A stretch of DNA of 64,000 nt from NCBI RefSeq assembly GCF_017115165.1, contig NZ_JABXKF010000130.1, forward strand, positions 124,001 through 188,000, written 5' to 3'. Positions 53,589-63,299 of this stretch are shown one piece after another. The notes below the pieces were generated by a model. That model made no database searches. It was given only the letters and a program-made list of their open reading frames with translations, and was not told the DNA's origin. Position numbers and translations under genes: made by a program. Positions within the stretch are counted from its first letter, which is position 1; each line of letters opens with the position of its first letter. Source of the stretch: Nostoc sp. LPT (GTDB taxonomy: Bacteria; Cyanobacteriota; Cyanobacteriia; Cyanobacteriales; Nostocaceae).

Positions 53589-54440
53589 CTAAGCTCGTTT
53601 ACGTCCACTGGTACGCCGCGTTCGTCTTAGTGATGCGTCATATTCTAAGACAGCGCCCATGCCAAATAACACTCCACTAAACACCCAAAACACTTCTAAT
53701 ATCTCTCCACTTTGATAATTGGGGCCTTGGGCGTATTTAAACCACATATCTGCAATGTAGAGCGAAAAGGCCGCCGCTGCAATCATTCGCCAAGACTGGG
53801 AAACTCTTCCCCCCCAAAAGGCTAGTAGCAGAGTGGTAGCAATAATTAACAAAACTACATCGCTAACTACGTAAAACCAATTCAAAATAGCGACTAGCAG
53901 TTCTGAGGGTGTTTCCTGTTGCATAGAAATCCACCATGCCAACAAACTACCGAACACTGCAATTGCTAACACAATTAGCCACTGCCATTTTTCCAGATTG
54001 ATTCGCCTGGAAGCCACAGCTAAAATCATGCCTGCACCAAGTAATAGATAAGTCAGTACAAAAAATATATCGCCCACAGATACATCCGGTTCATCTTTTA
54101 AAACTATTTCGGTATAGCCGAAAATTATCCCCCCAACGAAATAGGAAAGCATACCTAACCCAATTAAGAGCCAAACATTTCGCCCACTGACGATTTGTGG
54201 ACTCAGCCAGTTCCTCAAGCATAAGATACTGGCACCCAAATAAGCTAAAGCTTCAAAAATATTTGTGCCAATCACATACCACTCGGCTCGGCTTTCTATG
54301 CCATCGGCTCCGGGAACTTTGGCACTAAACAACAAAAAGTATAGCAGTGCCAGTACGGCCCAGCCAATATTAGCTAAGACAATGTTCTGAGTGGTGAAAA
54401 TTGATTTAGAAAGAAACGAATTTTCGTAAGAGTTATTCAT
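53589..54440 (-). CDS. Polytopic membrane protein
   Basis: 283 residues with about eight hydrophobic segments (for example ANIGWAVLALLYFLLF, WLLIGLGMLSYFVGGIIFGY, IFFVLTYLLLGAGMILAVA, WFYVVSDVVLLIIATTLLLAF) and a basic C-terminus (RRTRRTSGRKR). Resembles the membrane sensor part of some cyanobacterial signalling proteins, but no kinase or cyclase domain is attached. Likely cotranscribed with the HTH gene. Confidence 0.7.
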   Translation of the reverse strand: MNNSYENSFLSKSIFTTQNIVLANIGWAVLALLYFLLFSAKVPGADGIESRAEWYVIGTNIFEALAYLGASILCLRNWLSPQIVSGRNVWLLIGLGMLSYFVGGIIFGYTEIVLKDEPDVSVGDIFFVLTYLLLGAGMILAVASRRINLEKWQWLIVLAIAVFGSLLAWWISMQQETPSELLVAILNWFYVVSDVVLLIIATTLLLAFWGGRVSQSWRMIAAAAFSLYIADMWFKYAQGPNYQSGEILEVFWVFSGVLFGMGAVLEYDASLRRTRRTSGRKRA

Positions 54441-54579
54441 AGGACTTGACTATGTAGATGCACTCTGGCAGTATTTTGAGTTAAAGGACTGTATATCTTG
54501 CAGTCTGTATGTCAGGTAATACACAATCGGACACCAAAAGCAAGTGCCAGTGGCAGGAATTTTGTAAAAAATTTCCATG

Positions 54580-55239
54580 CTACTGCCATAGTTTAGCCAG
54601 TGGCGATTGATTTAGCCAAGTGATAAACAGCGATCGCTCGGCTTTTGGCATATCTTCTAGCTTATAAATCACTTGTTTGGTAAAATTAGCGTTGCCAAAA
54701 TAAGCTTTTCCTAATCGATGCAGTTCTTGTAACAGGATAACTACATGATTTTCTTGCCAATCAGGTATTTTGGCTGTCGGCAAAGGATTAGTAGATACCA
54801 AATATTTAACTGCTTCTAGGGAGGATGCTTGAGGAAATTGCTTCTGCTTTAACACCTCCGCAATATCTTTTTCAAATAAGGCAGCTTGCCTAGCACCTAA
54901 AAACTCTTCAATATCGATAGAAACACCTTGCAACAGCAAAATACTGGCTTGGATTAAAATCGCCGTTTTGCCATGACTACCTGTGTCACTATCTAGCTGC
55001 TCTAAACGGATTTTACCCCAAACACTAAAGCGTTCCGGTTCCTCCAGCAAAACACAGGCTTTACCTCGGTTATCCGTTAATTCTCTCCATAAGCCTCTAG
55101 CTTCTTCCTCTTGACTAGCTTTGAATACGCTAATCAAGCGAAAAGTCTGCCCTTGATAACTAAGGATTGGCACCTGCTGATCTTTTTTTGGGTGCTGAAT
55201 GCTTGATATTTCAACATCCTGCCGTTTGAGAATAAACAT
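54580..55239 (-). CDS. Conserved cyanobacterial protein (possibly Npun_F0813 family)
   Basis: 219 residues, soluble, starting MFILKRQDVEISSIQHPKKD. It has mixed strands then helices, with FRLISVFKASQEEEARGLWREL and TGSHGKTAILIQASILLLQG. I believe it belongs to the Npun_F0813 group; no function is known to me. Complete. Confidence 0.6.
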   Translation of the reverse strand: MFILKRQDVEISSIQHPKKDQQVPILSYQGQTFRLISVFKASQEEEARGLWRELTDNRGKACVLLEEPERFSVWGKIRLEQLDSDTGSHGKTAILIQASILLLQGVSIDIEEFLGARQAALFEKDIAEVLKQKQFPQASSLEAVKYLVSTNPLPTAKIPDWQENHVVILLQELHRLGKAYFGNANFTKQVIYKLEDMPKAERSLFITWLNQSPLAKLWQ

Positions 55240-55596
55240 GGCACTAGCAAATAACTCCTCACAGGGGCACTCTTAATATGGAATATATAATGGCATTTGG
55301 CAGCATCGCCAAGGCTGAAATTACCTAGCATACTGTAGAAATGAACCTAGCGATCGCTAGGTTCTTCCCGAAGCTAGCCGCCCACAGAACGGTGGCGTTA
55401 ACAGGCAAATAACCCTTTGACGACTCAATATATCTAAACCAATACTCCATCTGTTTCGTTTTCGGTGTAGATTAACTAACTAGCGACTAGCATCTTAGCC
55501 TTGCTAGTGGTAAATCTGCAATTTTCGATTGCTTCTTAGTAGCTGAAGACGATATAATAATGTAGATGACTCTTTTGGGAGCCATAAATTTATGTT
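55240..55596. other. Gap before tRNA-Arg
   Basis: 357 bases. Apart from a short hairpin-like sequence near 55380-55400 (gccgcccacagaacggtggc) and the expected tRNA promoter, I see nothing. Confidence 0.4.
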
Positions 55597-55669
55597 GGGC
55601 GCGTAGCTCAGTGGATAGAGCAATTGCCTTCTAAGCAATCGGCCGCAGGTTCGAACCCTGCCGCGCTCG
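55597..55669 (+). tRNA. trnR-UCU: tRNA-Arg (anticodon UCU)
   Basis: 73-nt cloverleaf: acceptor GGGCGCG with CGCGCTC (one G-T pair) and discriminator G; D arm with tagctcagtggatagagc; anticodon arm attgc-cttctaa-gcaat, anticodon TCT; T arm gcaggttcgaaccctgc. No CCA encoded. No intron, unlike the intron-bearing tRNA-Arg genes of some cyanobacteria. Confidence 0.96.
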
Positions 55670-55708
55670 TTTTAACTCAATATGAACCCTCAAGCAGTAT
55701 GAAGTGAT

Positions 55709-56131
55709 ATGATGATTTCCTGGATTGAGGGTTCGTTATTGCTGCATCATACTAAGAACAAAGGCGATATTGCTGCAACGAAAGCGATCGCTGATCTAAC
55801 ACTTAAAGGATACTTGATTCTCACACCAGTTGTTTGTGAGCATTTACCTTTTGATTTTGTTGCTTACAAAGACAATAAATTTTACAAAATACAAGCTAAA
55901 TATGCGGGAGATAATAGAGTAGTCAATAAAACTATTTGGGTAGATAAAAATGGTACTCATCAGAAGAAGTATAAAGTAAATGACTTTGACTTTTATGCTG
56001 TTTATCTGCCTGATATAGATAAAGTTGTTTATCCATCAATTAACTTTAATGGTTGCTATATAACTACTCAGATACCTAATTCAGAAAGGTCTTCTATATC
56101 AAAATTACAACTAACTGGCTTACTTGTTTGA
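55709..56131 (+). CDS. PD-(D/E)XK endonuclease of the group I intron-associated type
   Basis: 140 residues. KNKGDIAATKAIADLTLKGY is the opening helix of the family that includes I-Ssp6803I; PFDFVAYKDNKFYKIQAKYA supplies the D-x(n)-QxK active site. It starts 40 bases after tRNA-Arg, with no group I intron recognisable around it, so it is free-standing. It may be a former homing endonuclease or a small restriction-like nuclease. Second ATG at 55712 is equally plausible as start. Confidence 0.75.
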   Translation: MMISWIEGSLLLHHTKNKGDIAATKAIADLTLKGYLILTPVVCEHLPFDFVAYKDNKFYKIQAKYAGDNRVVNKTIWVDKNGTHQKKYKVNDFDFYAVYLPDIDKVVYPSINFNGCYITTQIPNSERSSISKLQLTGLLV

Positions 56132-56702
56132 GCTACTGCTGGGTATACTAATGTGCTAGCCAGTATCATACAGCAGAATTCAGAACTCAGGAGTCAGAAT
56201 TCAGAAGTCAAACTGGCTTTATGCTTGGTTTTGAGACTGAGATCGTGTACTTCATCAACTTGAAATCCGCTGTAAGTAAAATAATTTTAGTCAGTCTCAT
56301 TTTTATCAGCAATGGGATGTCTATACTTAAATTACCTGGATACTAGGCTGGTATATCAGTTGACTGAAAATATGGGGGTTTTATCGCATTGAATTTTAGC
56401 TAATAAGATGGCTGTAACCTATATTAGATAATAGTTTCAGTTTATTGATAGAGAATTGAGAGTAGTAGCTTTTGAAAGGATTGGTAAGACCCCACTGTTT
56501 GACCAGGATGGGGTTATAGAAAGGGTTAGAAGAAGACTTAATTAGTTTCCAGGAGACTTGTACTATGATGCTACTGCACTAGCTATATTTACTTAACGAT
56601 TTATATAACTTAATAAAATCTCCTTTCAGAAGATGGCATAAAATGGCATACTTTACTGGAGGAGATTTTAATTAATTGGCTAAAAGCCTTGCTAAATAAA
56701 AA
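56132..56702. other. Gap left of the integrated element
   Basis: 570 bases with cagaattcagaactcaggagtc repeats (56173-56205). No coding frame or RNA gene found. A short poly-purine tract at 56508-56535 has no start codon behind it. Confidence 0.4.
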
Positions 56703-56748
56703 GCCCGTGACGAGGATTGAACTCGTGACCTCACCCTTACCAAGGGTG
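56703..56748 (-). other. Displaced 3' half of tRNA-Thr(GGU): attachment site
   Basis: Leftward strand reads caccc-ttggtaa-gggtg (anticodon arm, anticodon GGT), then aggtc, the T arm acgag-ttcaatc-ctcgt, and the 3' acceptor strand cacgggc. The partner acceptor strand gcccgtg and a proper D arm are missing upstream; instead there is a self-complementary tagccgttaggcta. The integrase gene starts 78 bases to the right. This is the classical scar of integration into a tRNA 3' end; the complete tRNA-Thr should be at the other end, right of the window. Confidence 0.85.
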
Positions 56749-56826
56749 TAGCCTAACGGCTAATGATGTAGCTTAGATAAGACTTTATCTGCCTTAAACG
56801 CAAAACTTAAGTCAAGTTTAAGGCAA

Positions 56827-57942
56827 ATGAGAAAAATAGAGCCATCTAGGAATAACCAAGGAAGTATTCAGTTAAGATTTAGTGTTAATGGTAAACGTTA
56901 TGGTTTTAATCCTGTCCCTGGCGGTAGATTTGATAACAAGAGAGATTTAGATACAGCCCAGGCGATCGCCACACAGATTCAAAATGATATCTTAGCCAGA
57001 AACTTTGACCCGACATTAGACCGCTACCGATTAGCCCCTAAGCCGAGGGTAGCTAACGCTGATATTCAACATCAAAGTCCTAAATCCCTATTAAGCTTAT
57101 GGGATTACTGGGTAGACAGCCTTAACCTTTCAGTAGCTACCCGACAACATCATTACAAGGCTATTAGGCAGCAGATTTTTAAGGCTAACCCTGATTTGAT
57201 GGATACCCTATGGCTGACCGAATCCAACTTAGGAGCCTCAACTTTTAATCAACGCTTGGGTTATTTGAAAAGATGCTATCGTTGGGCATTACCAAGAAAT
57301 CTGGTAACTAGTAATCCCTATGACGAACTAAAAACCCGTAGGGTGTGTACCAAGTCAATCAAACCCTTTACTTCCAGAGAGATTAAAGTGATTATCCAGG
57401 GCTTTGAAAAGTCCGCCATGCACTATGCACCTTTTGTTAAGTTTCTGCTGGCTACAGGTGTTAGGACATCTGAAGCTATTGGGCTACGTTGGTGTCATGT
57501 AGACTTTGATCAAGGGTTTGTAATCATCCAAGAAAGTCTATCTAGGGACTGGGCAGGTAATGGGTATCAGAGGGTTAGAAAGGAGACTAAAACGGGTAGC
57601 AGCAGACAGCTAGAAATGACTGAAGAGTTACGGGGCTTATTGTGGTCAATCAAACCTTCCAAAAATGACCCGGATTCCTTAGTGTTTACTACGGTCAAAG
57701 GAAAACCCATAGATGATGGGAACTTCCGAGAGAGATATTGGGTTAAAGTACTAACTAAAGTCGGCGTAGATTACCGAAGACCTTATACTACTCGGCACAC
57801 AACTGCTAGTCATGCCATAGACCAAGGCACTCCAGTTACTGGGGTAGCATACTTACTCGGTCATATAGACACCCGAATGGTTATGCAAACTTATGGTCAT
57901 CTGCTTAACCGCCCCAAGTTACCGGATATACCTCTTGGCTAA
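56827..57942 (+). CDS. int: Tyrosine-type site-specific integrase
   Basis: 371 residues. N-terminal arm-binding region (KRYGFNPVPGGRF), SAM-like core-binding domain (LLSLWDYWVDSLNLSVATRQHHYKAI) and catalytic domain: Arg in LLATGVRTSEAIGLRW, the second Arg in YTTRHTTASHAI (the usual His of HxxR is Tyr), LLGHID, and the nucleophile Tyr in MQTYGHLLNR. Next to the tRNA-Thr attachment scar, it must mobilise the element to its right. Confidence 0.93.
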   Translation: MRKIEPSRNNQGSIQLRFSVNGKRYGFNPVPGGRFDNKRDLDTAQAIATQIQNDILARNFDPTLDRYRLAPKPRVANADIQHQSPKSLLSLWDYWVDSLNLSVATRQHHYKAIRQQIFKANPDLMDTLWLTESNLGASTFNQRLGYLKRCYRWALPRNLVTSNPYDELKTRRVCTKSIKPFTSREIKVIIQGFEKSAMHYAPFVKFLLATGVRTSEAIGLRWCHVDFDQGFVIIQESLSRDWAGNGYQRVRKETKTGSSRQLEMTEELRGLLWSIKPSKNDPDSLVFTTVKGKPIDDGNFRERYWVKVLTKVGVDYRRPYTTRHTTASHAIDQGTPVTGVAYLLGHIDTRMVMQTYGHLLNRPKLPDIPLG

Positions 57943-58025
57943 AATAGGCGTCAGTAGAAACATAGTGCTACCAGAGTTTTAAGGTCAACTTGACTATGTT
58001 TGTATATCACTATGATATATAAGCA

Positions 58026-58412
58026 ATGACCAAAGCTAAGACCACACAGGAAGCCTTGGTTTCCCAGGAAACCCTAGAAGGCGCTAGCCTTGACCCCAGG
58101 TTAGCCCAAATCATCCAGTTATATACCTTGGGACAACAAGAGTGTGACGGTTTTCGCGATTATCCCTTGCATGACTCGTTAGCCTTTGAGAACGGATTCC
58201 AATATCTGATTTACAAACAAGGCTTCGAGGATGCCGTTTATGACTGGTCTTTCAGACCGGAACTAGATAACCCTGAGTTCATCGAGTGGCAGCCAGGTAG
58301 TGTTTATCGGGGCTGGACTAATAAGGGTAAAGAATATGACCAATCGGGCTACTTTACCATCAGGTGGACTAATAGCCTTGGGCAGACCGGAAGAACCAAG
58401 GTAAACGCATAA
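58026..58412 (+). CDS. Element-borne protein of unknown function
   Basis: 128 residues, acidic, with an aromatic-rich core (ENGFQYLIYKQGFEDAVYDWSF, YRGWTNKGKEYDQSGYFTIRW). I recognise no domain. Same strand as the integrase, 83 bases on. Confidence 0.55.
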   Translation: MTKAKTTQEALVSQETLEGASLDPRLAQIIQLYTLGQQECDGFRDYPLHDSLAFENGFQYLIYKQGFEDAVYDWSFRPELDNPEFIEWQPGSVYRGWTNKGKEYDQSGYFTIRWTNSLGQTGRTKVNA

Positions 58413-58472
58413 GGCTTTGCCTTCTCACCTTGTAACCCTTCAGATATCGACTTACCCCCAGATAGCGCCGCT

Positions 58473-58616
58473 ATGAAAACCAAGAGATTACTTGTAACCC
58501 TGAATGGTGAACTTTACCACCAACTAAGAACCCTTTCAGCGACTAATGGACTCACTATGGCTGCCCAAGTCCGGTACTTTATCAGCCAGAGTAGACAGAC
58601 AGCCAATGGTAACTAA
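58473..58616 (+). CDS. Ribbon-helix-helix protein
   Basis: 47 residues: MKTKRLLVTLNGELYHQLRT, then LSATNGLTMAAQVRYFISQ. One strand followed by two helices, the Arc/MetJ pattern; likely a transcriptional or copy-number regulator of the element. Confidence 0.65.
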   Translation: MKTKRLLVTLNGELYHQLRTLSATNGLTMAAQVRYFISQSRQTANGN

Positions 58617-58710
58617 GAAGCTGGTTGATTTCCTGAATACCCACAATGACCAAAGGTTACAACTGATGGCTAATGACTGAACCCTCGGAACATTCTGGCG
58701 GGTTCTTTAG

Positions 58711-59118
58711 TTATGGGTTTACCACAGCACAGACAGCCTTAAGCAAGTTTAGGGATGCTTCAGAGTCAGCAGTAACTATGGGAGATTCGCCGCCAACCTC
58801 TAAGCTATCCACAGACCACTCTGGGATTTTAGACTCAATCCCATTTGTATATTTAAAGTTAGGATTCTTTTGCACAATCCCTTGGTAGCAATACCAAGTA
58901 CTAGCCTGGTGTGTCTTATACCTTTGACCATTCTGAATGCTGTATGAGAAATAAGTTAAACCTGTGGAAGGGTCATAAGTAGGCTGTGGGGTTGTCTCAA
59001 CAGCCAGCCAGGAGCCTCCATTAGTCTTTCCGGGTAGCCAAATAGTTCTAGCATCCACTAGGTTACTAGACAGCACTATGGACGCCCCCAGCAGTCCAGA
59101 GATTATCTTGGTTATCAT
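58711..59118 (-). CDS. Exported protein of unknown function
   Basis: 135 residues with a signal peptide (MITKIISGLLGASIVLSSNLVDA). The mature part contains GGSWLAVETTPQP and TYFSYSIQNGQRYKTHQASTWYC, probably beta-rich with two to three cysteines. No family recognised. Opposite strand to the rest of the element's genes. Confidence 0.6.
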   Translation of the reverse strand: MITKIISGLLGASIVLSSNLVDARTIWLPGKTNGGSWLAVETTPQPTYDPSTGLTYFSYSIQNGQRYKTHQASTWYCYQGIVQKNPNFKYTNGIESKIPEWSVDSLEVGGESPIVTADSEASLNLLKAVCAVVNP

Positions 59119-59373
59119 AAATAGTTTTAAGTATTTGCAGTCTTTATGATAACACTGCTACTTAAGAGTGCCATATTCGTTACTAGTTATCCTGAAGTTT
59201 CTGGGGCTGGACTCAGGTAGTTTAGGTCAGCATTAAATACCAAAATGATTGTAATAAGGGTTAACCGTAACGTGCCAGTTTATGCCTTTTATGTGCCAGT
59301 TAGAGATGACATTAGGATACCATACATGGTATCATTAGTACATTACTAGCTAAGAAATAAAACAGATATCGTA
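59119..59373. other. Gap; direct repeats of a short motif
   Basis: 255 bases with twin gtgccagtttatgcctttt / gtgccagttagag units (59272-59310) and taccatacatggtatcat palindrome (59319-59336), the latter a possible operator for the downstream ribbon-helix-helix gene. Confidence 0.45.
59319..59336. promoter_or_regulatory. Palindromic operator candidate
   Basis: ataccatacatggtatca contains the dyad atacca-tacat-ggtat, 38 bases before a ribbon-helix-helix gene whose products usually bind such sites and repress themselves. Prediction only. Confidence 0.4.
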
Positions 59374-59619
59374 ATGGCTAATATGACCCTGAGATTACCT
59401 GATGACCTAGATTCTCAGCTTAAGGCACAGCTACAGGGAAAGGGGATTAGCAAGCATCAGTTAATACTCAGTATACTGAGAGAAAGTTCAGGGATGTCTT
59501 TGGAAGACCAAGAAAGAACCCAGAACGATATTAAAGAGCTTCAGGATCAGGTTCATCAGCTACAGAAAAAGGTAAAAGTCTTAGCTGAACACGCAGGTTA
59601 TCCGTTAGGGACTTTCTAG
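59374..59619 (+). CDS. Ribbon-helix-helix protein with coiled-coil tail
   Basis: 81 residues: MANMTLRLPDDLDSQLKAQL gives the RHH strand and first helix, SKHQLILSILRESSG the second, and NDIKELQDQVHQLQKKVKVLAEHAG a heptad coiled coil. Likely dimeric or tetrameric DNA-binding regulator of the element. Confidence 0.75.
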   Translation: MANMTLRLPDDLDSQLKAQLQGKGISKHQLILSILRESSGMSLEDQERTQNDIKELQDQVHQLQKKVKVLAEHAGYPLGTF

Positions 59620-59854
59620 GTAAACCCTACGACCTCCTTAATCCAACTATTCACGCATATCTCTGCAAAGGAGTCATAGGCGTACTTCGCTGTACCTTTA
59701 TCCACCCCTAGAATCATAGGAATATTTCATTATCTTTAGGTTTTCTTAAGGTTTCACAGAGTAACTCAGGAGTTATCAGAGCCTAGAACCCCTATTCTAC
59801 CGTTAACTGAAAAAGTTGACTGTCTAAGGATAGGAACAATGGGGGATACAGGAT

Positions 59855-59998
59855 ATGAAACGCGATAGGGATATTAGGTTTAGGGCTACTGAGCAAGAGG
59901 TGGAGCTTATTAGACAGAAAGCCAGCCAAGCTGGTTATTGCCTCTCTGAGTACATGAGATTACTTGCATTGGGCTATTTAGCCACAGAAACCAAATAG
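59855..59998 (+). CDS. Small MobC/RHH-like protein
   Basis: 47 residues: MKRDRDIRFRATEQEVELIR then QKASQAGYCLSEYMRLLALG. This is the ribbon-helix-helix pattern of plasmid mobilisation accessory proteins (RxTxxExxxIxxxAxxxGxxxSxYxR). No relaxase is visible in the window. It directly precedes the replication gene. Confidence 0.7.
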   Translation: MKRDRDIRFRATEQEVELIRQKASQAGYCLSEYMRLLALGYLATETK

Positions 59999-60110
59999 GG
60001 CAACCAGTTCACAGCTAGTTGCCCAAAGTTTGATATTCACAGTAAAAACAACGGGGCTAAATGCCCAACGATTCAAATAACCAGTTCAAATAACACAAGG
60101 AACCAGAAAC

Positions 60111-63100
60111 ATGAACTACCCAAATAATAGCTCACCTATTGATACTAAGTCAAGCCTTAATCAATACGAGAACGCGATCAGGCTCCTAGAGGCTGTACAT
60201 GGGGATAATGACATTTGTTTTCAGACTTTTGATGACTCAAAAAGTGGCAATAAGTTCCTAGTGGGTAACTGGCACGGCTCGGCAAACAGATCCACCATGA
60301 ACCGCATAGCTGAGCTAAACAGTAAGGGTGCTGGCGTTTACTATACAGTTAACCAGACTGACGGACTGGGTAGAACAGCAAGCAACATCATTGGTATTAA
60401 TGCTCTATTTATAGATTTAGATGGAGTAGAGCCACAAAACCTAGACAAGCTACCGCCAGCAAGCGCGGTCATTCAGTCTAAGAATGGTAAACATATCTAC
60501 TGGTTCTTAAACCCCGGTCAAGACATCAAGCTATTTACCCCTTATCAGTCTATGTTGGCTGAAATGACAGGAGGTGATTTAGTGGTTAAAGACTTACCTA
60601 GAGTCCTAAGACTACCCAGCTTTAACCACATGAAGAACCCAGAGAATCCCTTCATGGTTAAGTTGGTCGAGTTGCATACCGATCGCCGCTACGACCTCTC
60701 TGACTTTCCCACACCCGCGCCTGATGCCATTAAGAAGTCTAAAGCTCTAAAGGCAACTGCTGGCGCGTCCTATAATATCTCTGGTTCTATTGAGTCCCTA
60801 GAGGCGCTAGTTGCTGAGTATAGAAGCCTTATTGCACCCGCGCCATTAAGCGCTCACCAAGTAGCTAACAAAAAAGCTCAGATGACTAAGGCGCTCAAGG
60901 CTTCATCAAGGACAGAGGGTACAGCCTCAAATACCATGTTTACTCTAGGTCAAAAAATGGGGGCATTGTTGACCACTGGTACTATGAACCCCGCAGAGTT
61001 AGTTGAGTTGATGTTTGAATCGGCAAAAGCTCAGTACGGATCAGAAGTAAAATCAGATGATTCGGTATGGAATGAAGAGGAGGCCAAAGGTCATCATATT
61101 CCCAGAGGGTTAGCCTACTACGTCCAGGGTGCTATCGATAAACACAAGCAATCAGGGCTTGTGTCAGGATTTCCTACAAGTATTATAAAAAACTCCCAGT
61201 ACGTCTCAGAGATGGGCATTGACTATCAGAAGGAGCTATTGACCATTATCAAATCAGCGATCGGTACAGGTAAGACCAGAGCGCTAGTAAACACTATCAG
61301 AGATATCTTAACTGTTACTCCAGATGCTCAGATTCAAGTCGTATGTCACCGAGTACAACTAGTACGTCAGTGGGAACACGACCTTACTGAGTTCGGTTTT
61401 ATTACCTATGACCATAAGGAAGCAATGGCTGGCTATACTCACGCCTCAGAAGTTAAGCGCTATATCACCACATACGATTCACTTGATCGATTCCTGTACA
61501 GAGGAGAAAACTGGAAGGTGAGGACGAAGAACCCTAGAATCCTGATTTTAGATGAAGTAGACCAGGCATTCAACTATTTTTTGACTGCAACTGAAACCAC
61601 TATTGCCAGAGTCAGGACTGAGACCTTTGATGTGCTAAAAATCCTGTCTAAGTTGGCTACCAGCATTATTGCCACTAGTGCCACAGTAACTAATACCGAA
61701 GCCGAAGTACTGAAGTACTTAACAAAGTCGGATAGTTGCCAAGTGTTCATAAATGAACATAAACCACATCAGAAAAGCTTTGTAAAACTACCTGATACTA
61801 ATGCCGCATACAGCCGCATCTGTAGGTCTATTGATGAAGGTAAAACAGTCTATGCTCCCCTTGATTCTAAAAGCGATGCTGAGGCTTTACATAACCAACT
61901 GAAAGCCAGATTTCCTCAAGTTTCTATGGCCTTATTCACAGCCGATAACAAGTCCCAATATGACCAAAGCGACATCAATGTTTTAGTTCAAAAATACCAA
62001 GTAATCATCACTAGTCCAACATTAGGGACTGGGACTGATATTAACTCCAAATACTTCCATGACGTAGTTGGCATCTTTAATAACCCACGAGATTTAGGTG
62101 CTGCGGACTGTCTACAAGCAACTGGGCGGGTTAGGTATCCTCTGGGTAACGTTTATGTCTACATCAATGATAAGGCTCCGACCAAGGAATATGTAGACTT
62201 AGTTAGAGACAAGATTTTCCACTTAAGTAACAATACTCTAAATACTGACTGGGTTTTATATCCGCATTTTGTTGAGGAAAGCTGTGAGGGAGACGATGAA
62301 ATCCGCATTGAGGTTAAGAAGCACCCGGACATGGAGGCTGCTACCAAGTTCCAAGCGGAGTATTTAGAGAAGCAGTTGGCATCTAAGTTTAACCGGGGTA
62401 CTCAGTTCTGGCAGATGGTAGCCGAGGCCCGACATATCATTTCTGATGAGGCTAAAGGCACGTTAGGTAAAACCATTACCACCTCTGCCCTTCTAGTAGC
62501 TAAAAAAGAGATTAAGCAAAATAATGCCCAGTCGGTTATTGATGCCCCTGCACTAACTGAGGATGAAGTAAGCCAACTAAAAGCCCTGAAAGATTCGGCT
62601 CTTTCTAAGACAGATAAGTTAGCTCTTGAGAGGTTTTTTATTGCCAAGGGGATGAAGAAAGAAGACCTAACCGTTGAGGACATCCTTTGGTATGTCAAGG
62701 TTGGTAAGAATGCTCTGAGGGTTCATAGGCTTGCAACAATGGACAAAAAACTCTCATGGTCGCTGGATTATCAGGACTATGGAAAACTAAGTGTCTATGA
62801 TGCCAAGTTCGCCCAGGAAGACAAGAAGACAATGGATGCTTTTGTTACTGCTTTAGTCCCAGTAATAGAAAAAGGACAGTTTACTAAGTCTGACCTTGGT
62901 GGATTTGAGACGGTTATGAAGTCCTTCGGTGCTGAGGCAATCAGAAGGCTCGGTATAAAAGTTGATATGACCAAGCCGACTGTAGTCGCTAATGGCATCC
63001 TGGGGATGATGGGCTATGAAGTGGAGAAAAAGAGGGTTAGCAGTAACTTGCTAGTATCTCAGTCTTCTTTTAAGAAAAGTTCAAAAGATACTAGCAATCT

Positions 63101-63230
63101 AGAACAAACCTATCTCTACACTATTACCCCCGGTGAGTATAAATACTTATTCAACTACTCTTTAATCCCTCAGATCACCTTTGATATCACAGAGGACGCA
63201 GAGTATATAGATAACCTCAATGATGCTTAA
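60111..63230 (+). CDS. CyRepA-like plasmid replication protein (primase-polymerase + SF2 helicase)
   Basis: 1039 residues. N-terminal archaeo-eukaryotic-type primase-polymerase: acidic pair in FIDLDG (D102, D104) and SKNGKHIYWFL (H128). Middle: SF2 helicase, Walker A GTGKT (385-389), DEVD (481-484), ATSAT, and motif VI QATGRVRYP. Long C-terminal region of unknown fold. This layout matches the CyRepA1 family of cyanobacterial plasmid initiators. It implies that the element can replicate, at least when excised. Starts after ggaaccagaaac with no strong ribosome binding site. Confidence 0.85.
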   Translation: MNYPNNSSPIDTKSSLNQYENAIRLLEAVHGDNDICFQTFDDSKSGNKFLVGNWHGSANRSTMNRIAELNSKGAGVYYTVNQTDGLGRTASNIIGINALFIDLDGVEPQNLDKLPPASAVIQSKNGKHIYWFLNPGQDIKLFTPYQSMLAEMTGGDLVVKDLPRVLRLPSFNHMKNPENPFMVKLVELHTDRRYDLSDFPTPAPDAIKKSKALKATAGASYNISGSIESLEALVAEYRSLIAPAPLSAHQVANKKAQMTKALKASSRTEGTASNTMFTLGQKMGALLTTGTMNPAELVELMFESAKAQYGSEVKSDDSVWNEEEAKGHHIPRGLAYYVQGAIDKHKQSGLVSGFPTSIIKNSQYVSEMGIDYQKELLTIIKSAIGTGKTRALVNTIRDILTVTPDAQIQVVCHRVQLVRQWEHDLTEFGFITYDHKEAMAGYTHASEVKRYITTYDSLDRFLYRGENWKVRTKNPRILILDEVDQAFNYFLTATETTIARVRTETFDVLKILSKLATSIIATSATVTNTEAEVLKYLTKSDSCQVFINEHKPHQKSFVKLPDTNAAYSRICRSIDEGKTVYAPLDSKSDAEALHNQLKARFPQVSMALFTADNKSQYDQSDINVLVQKYQVIITSPTLGTGTDINSKYFHDVVGIFNNPRDLGAADCLQATGRVRYPLGNVYVYINDKAPTKEYVDLVRDKIFHLSNNTLNTDWVLYPHFVEESCEGDDEIRIEVKKHPDMEAATKFQAEYLEKQLASKFNRGTQFWQMVAEARHIISDEAKGTLGKTITTSALLVAKKEIKQNNAQSVIDAPALTEDEVSQLKALKDSALSKTDKLALERFFIAKGMKKEDLTVEDILWYVKVGKNALRVHRLATMDKKLSWSLDYQDYGKLSVYDAKFAQEDKKTMDAFVTALVPVIEKGQFTKSDLGGFETVMKSFGAEAIRRLGIKVDMTKPTVVANGILGMMGYEVEKKRVSSNLLVSQSSFKKSSKDTSNLEQTYLYTITPGEYKYLFNYSLIPQITFDITEDAEYIDNLNDA

Positions 63231-63299
63231 GTCCCCTTAGTAGCACTTAGCCCCTCCGGTATCCCCATAGATAACCGGGGGTTTAGTTATAAATCATCA

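Noticed and set aside
56703..56774. Complete tRNA-Thr gene
   Set aside because: The 5' acceptor strand gcccgtg and a normal D arm are absent upstream of the anticodon arm, so only the 3' half exists.
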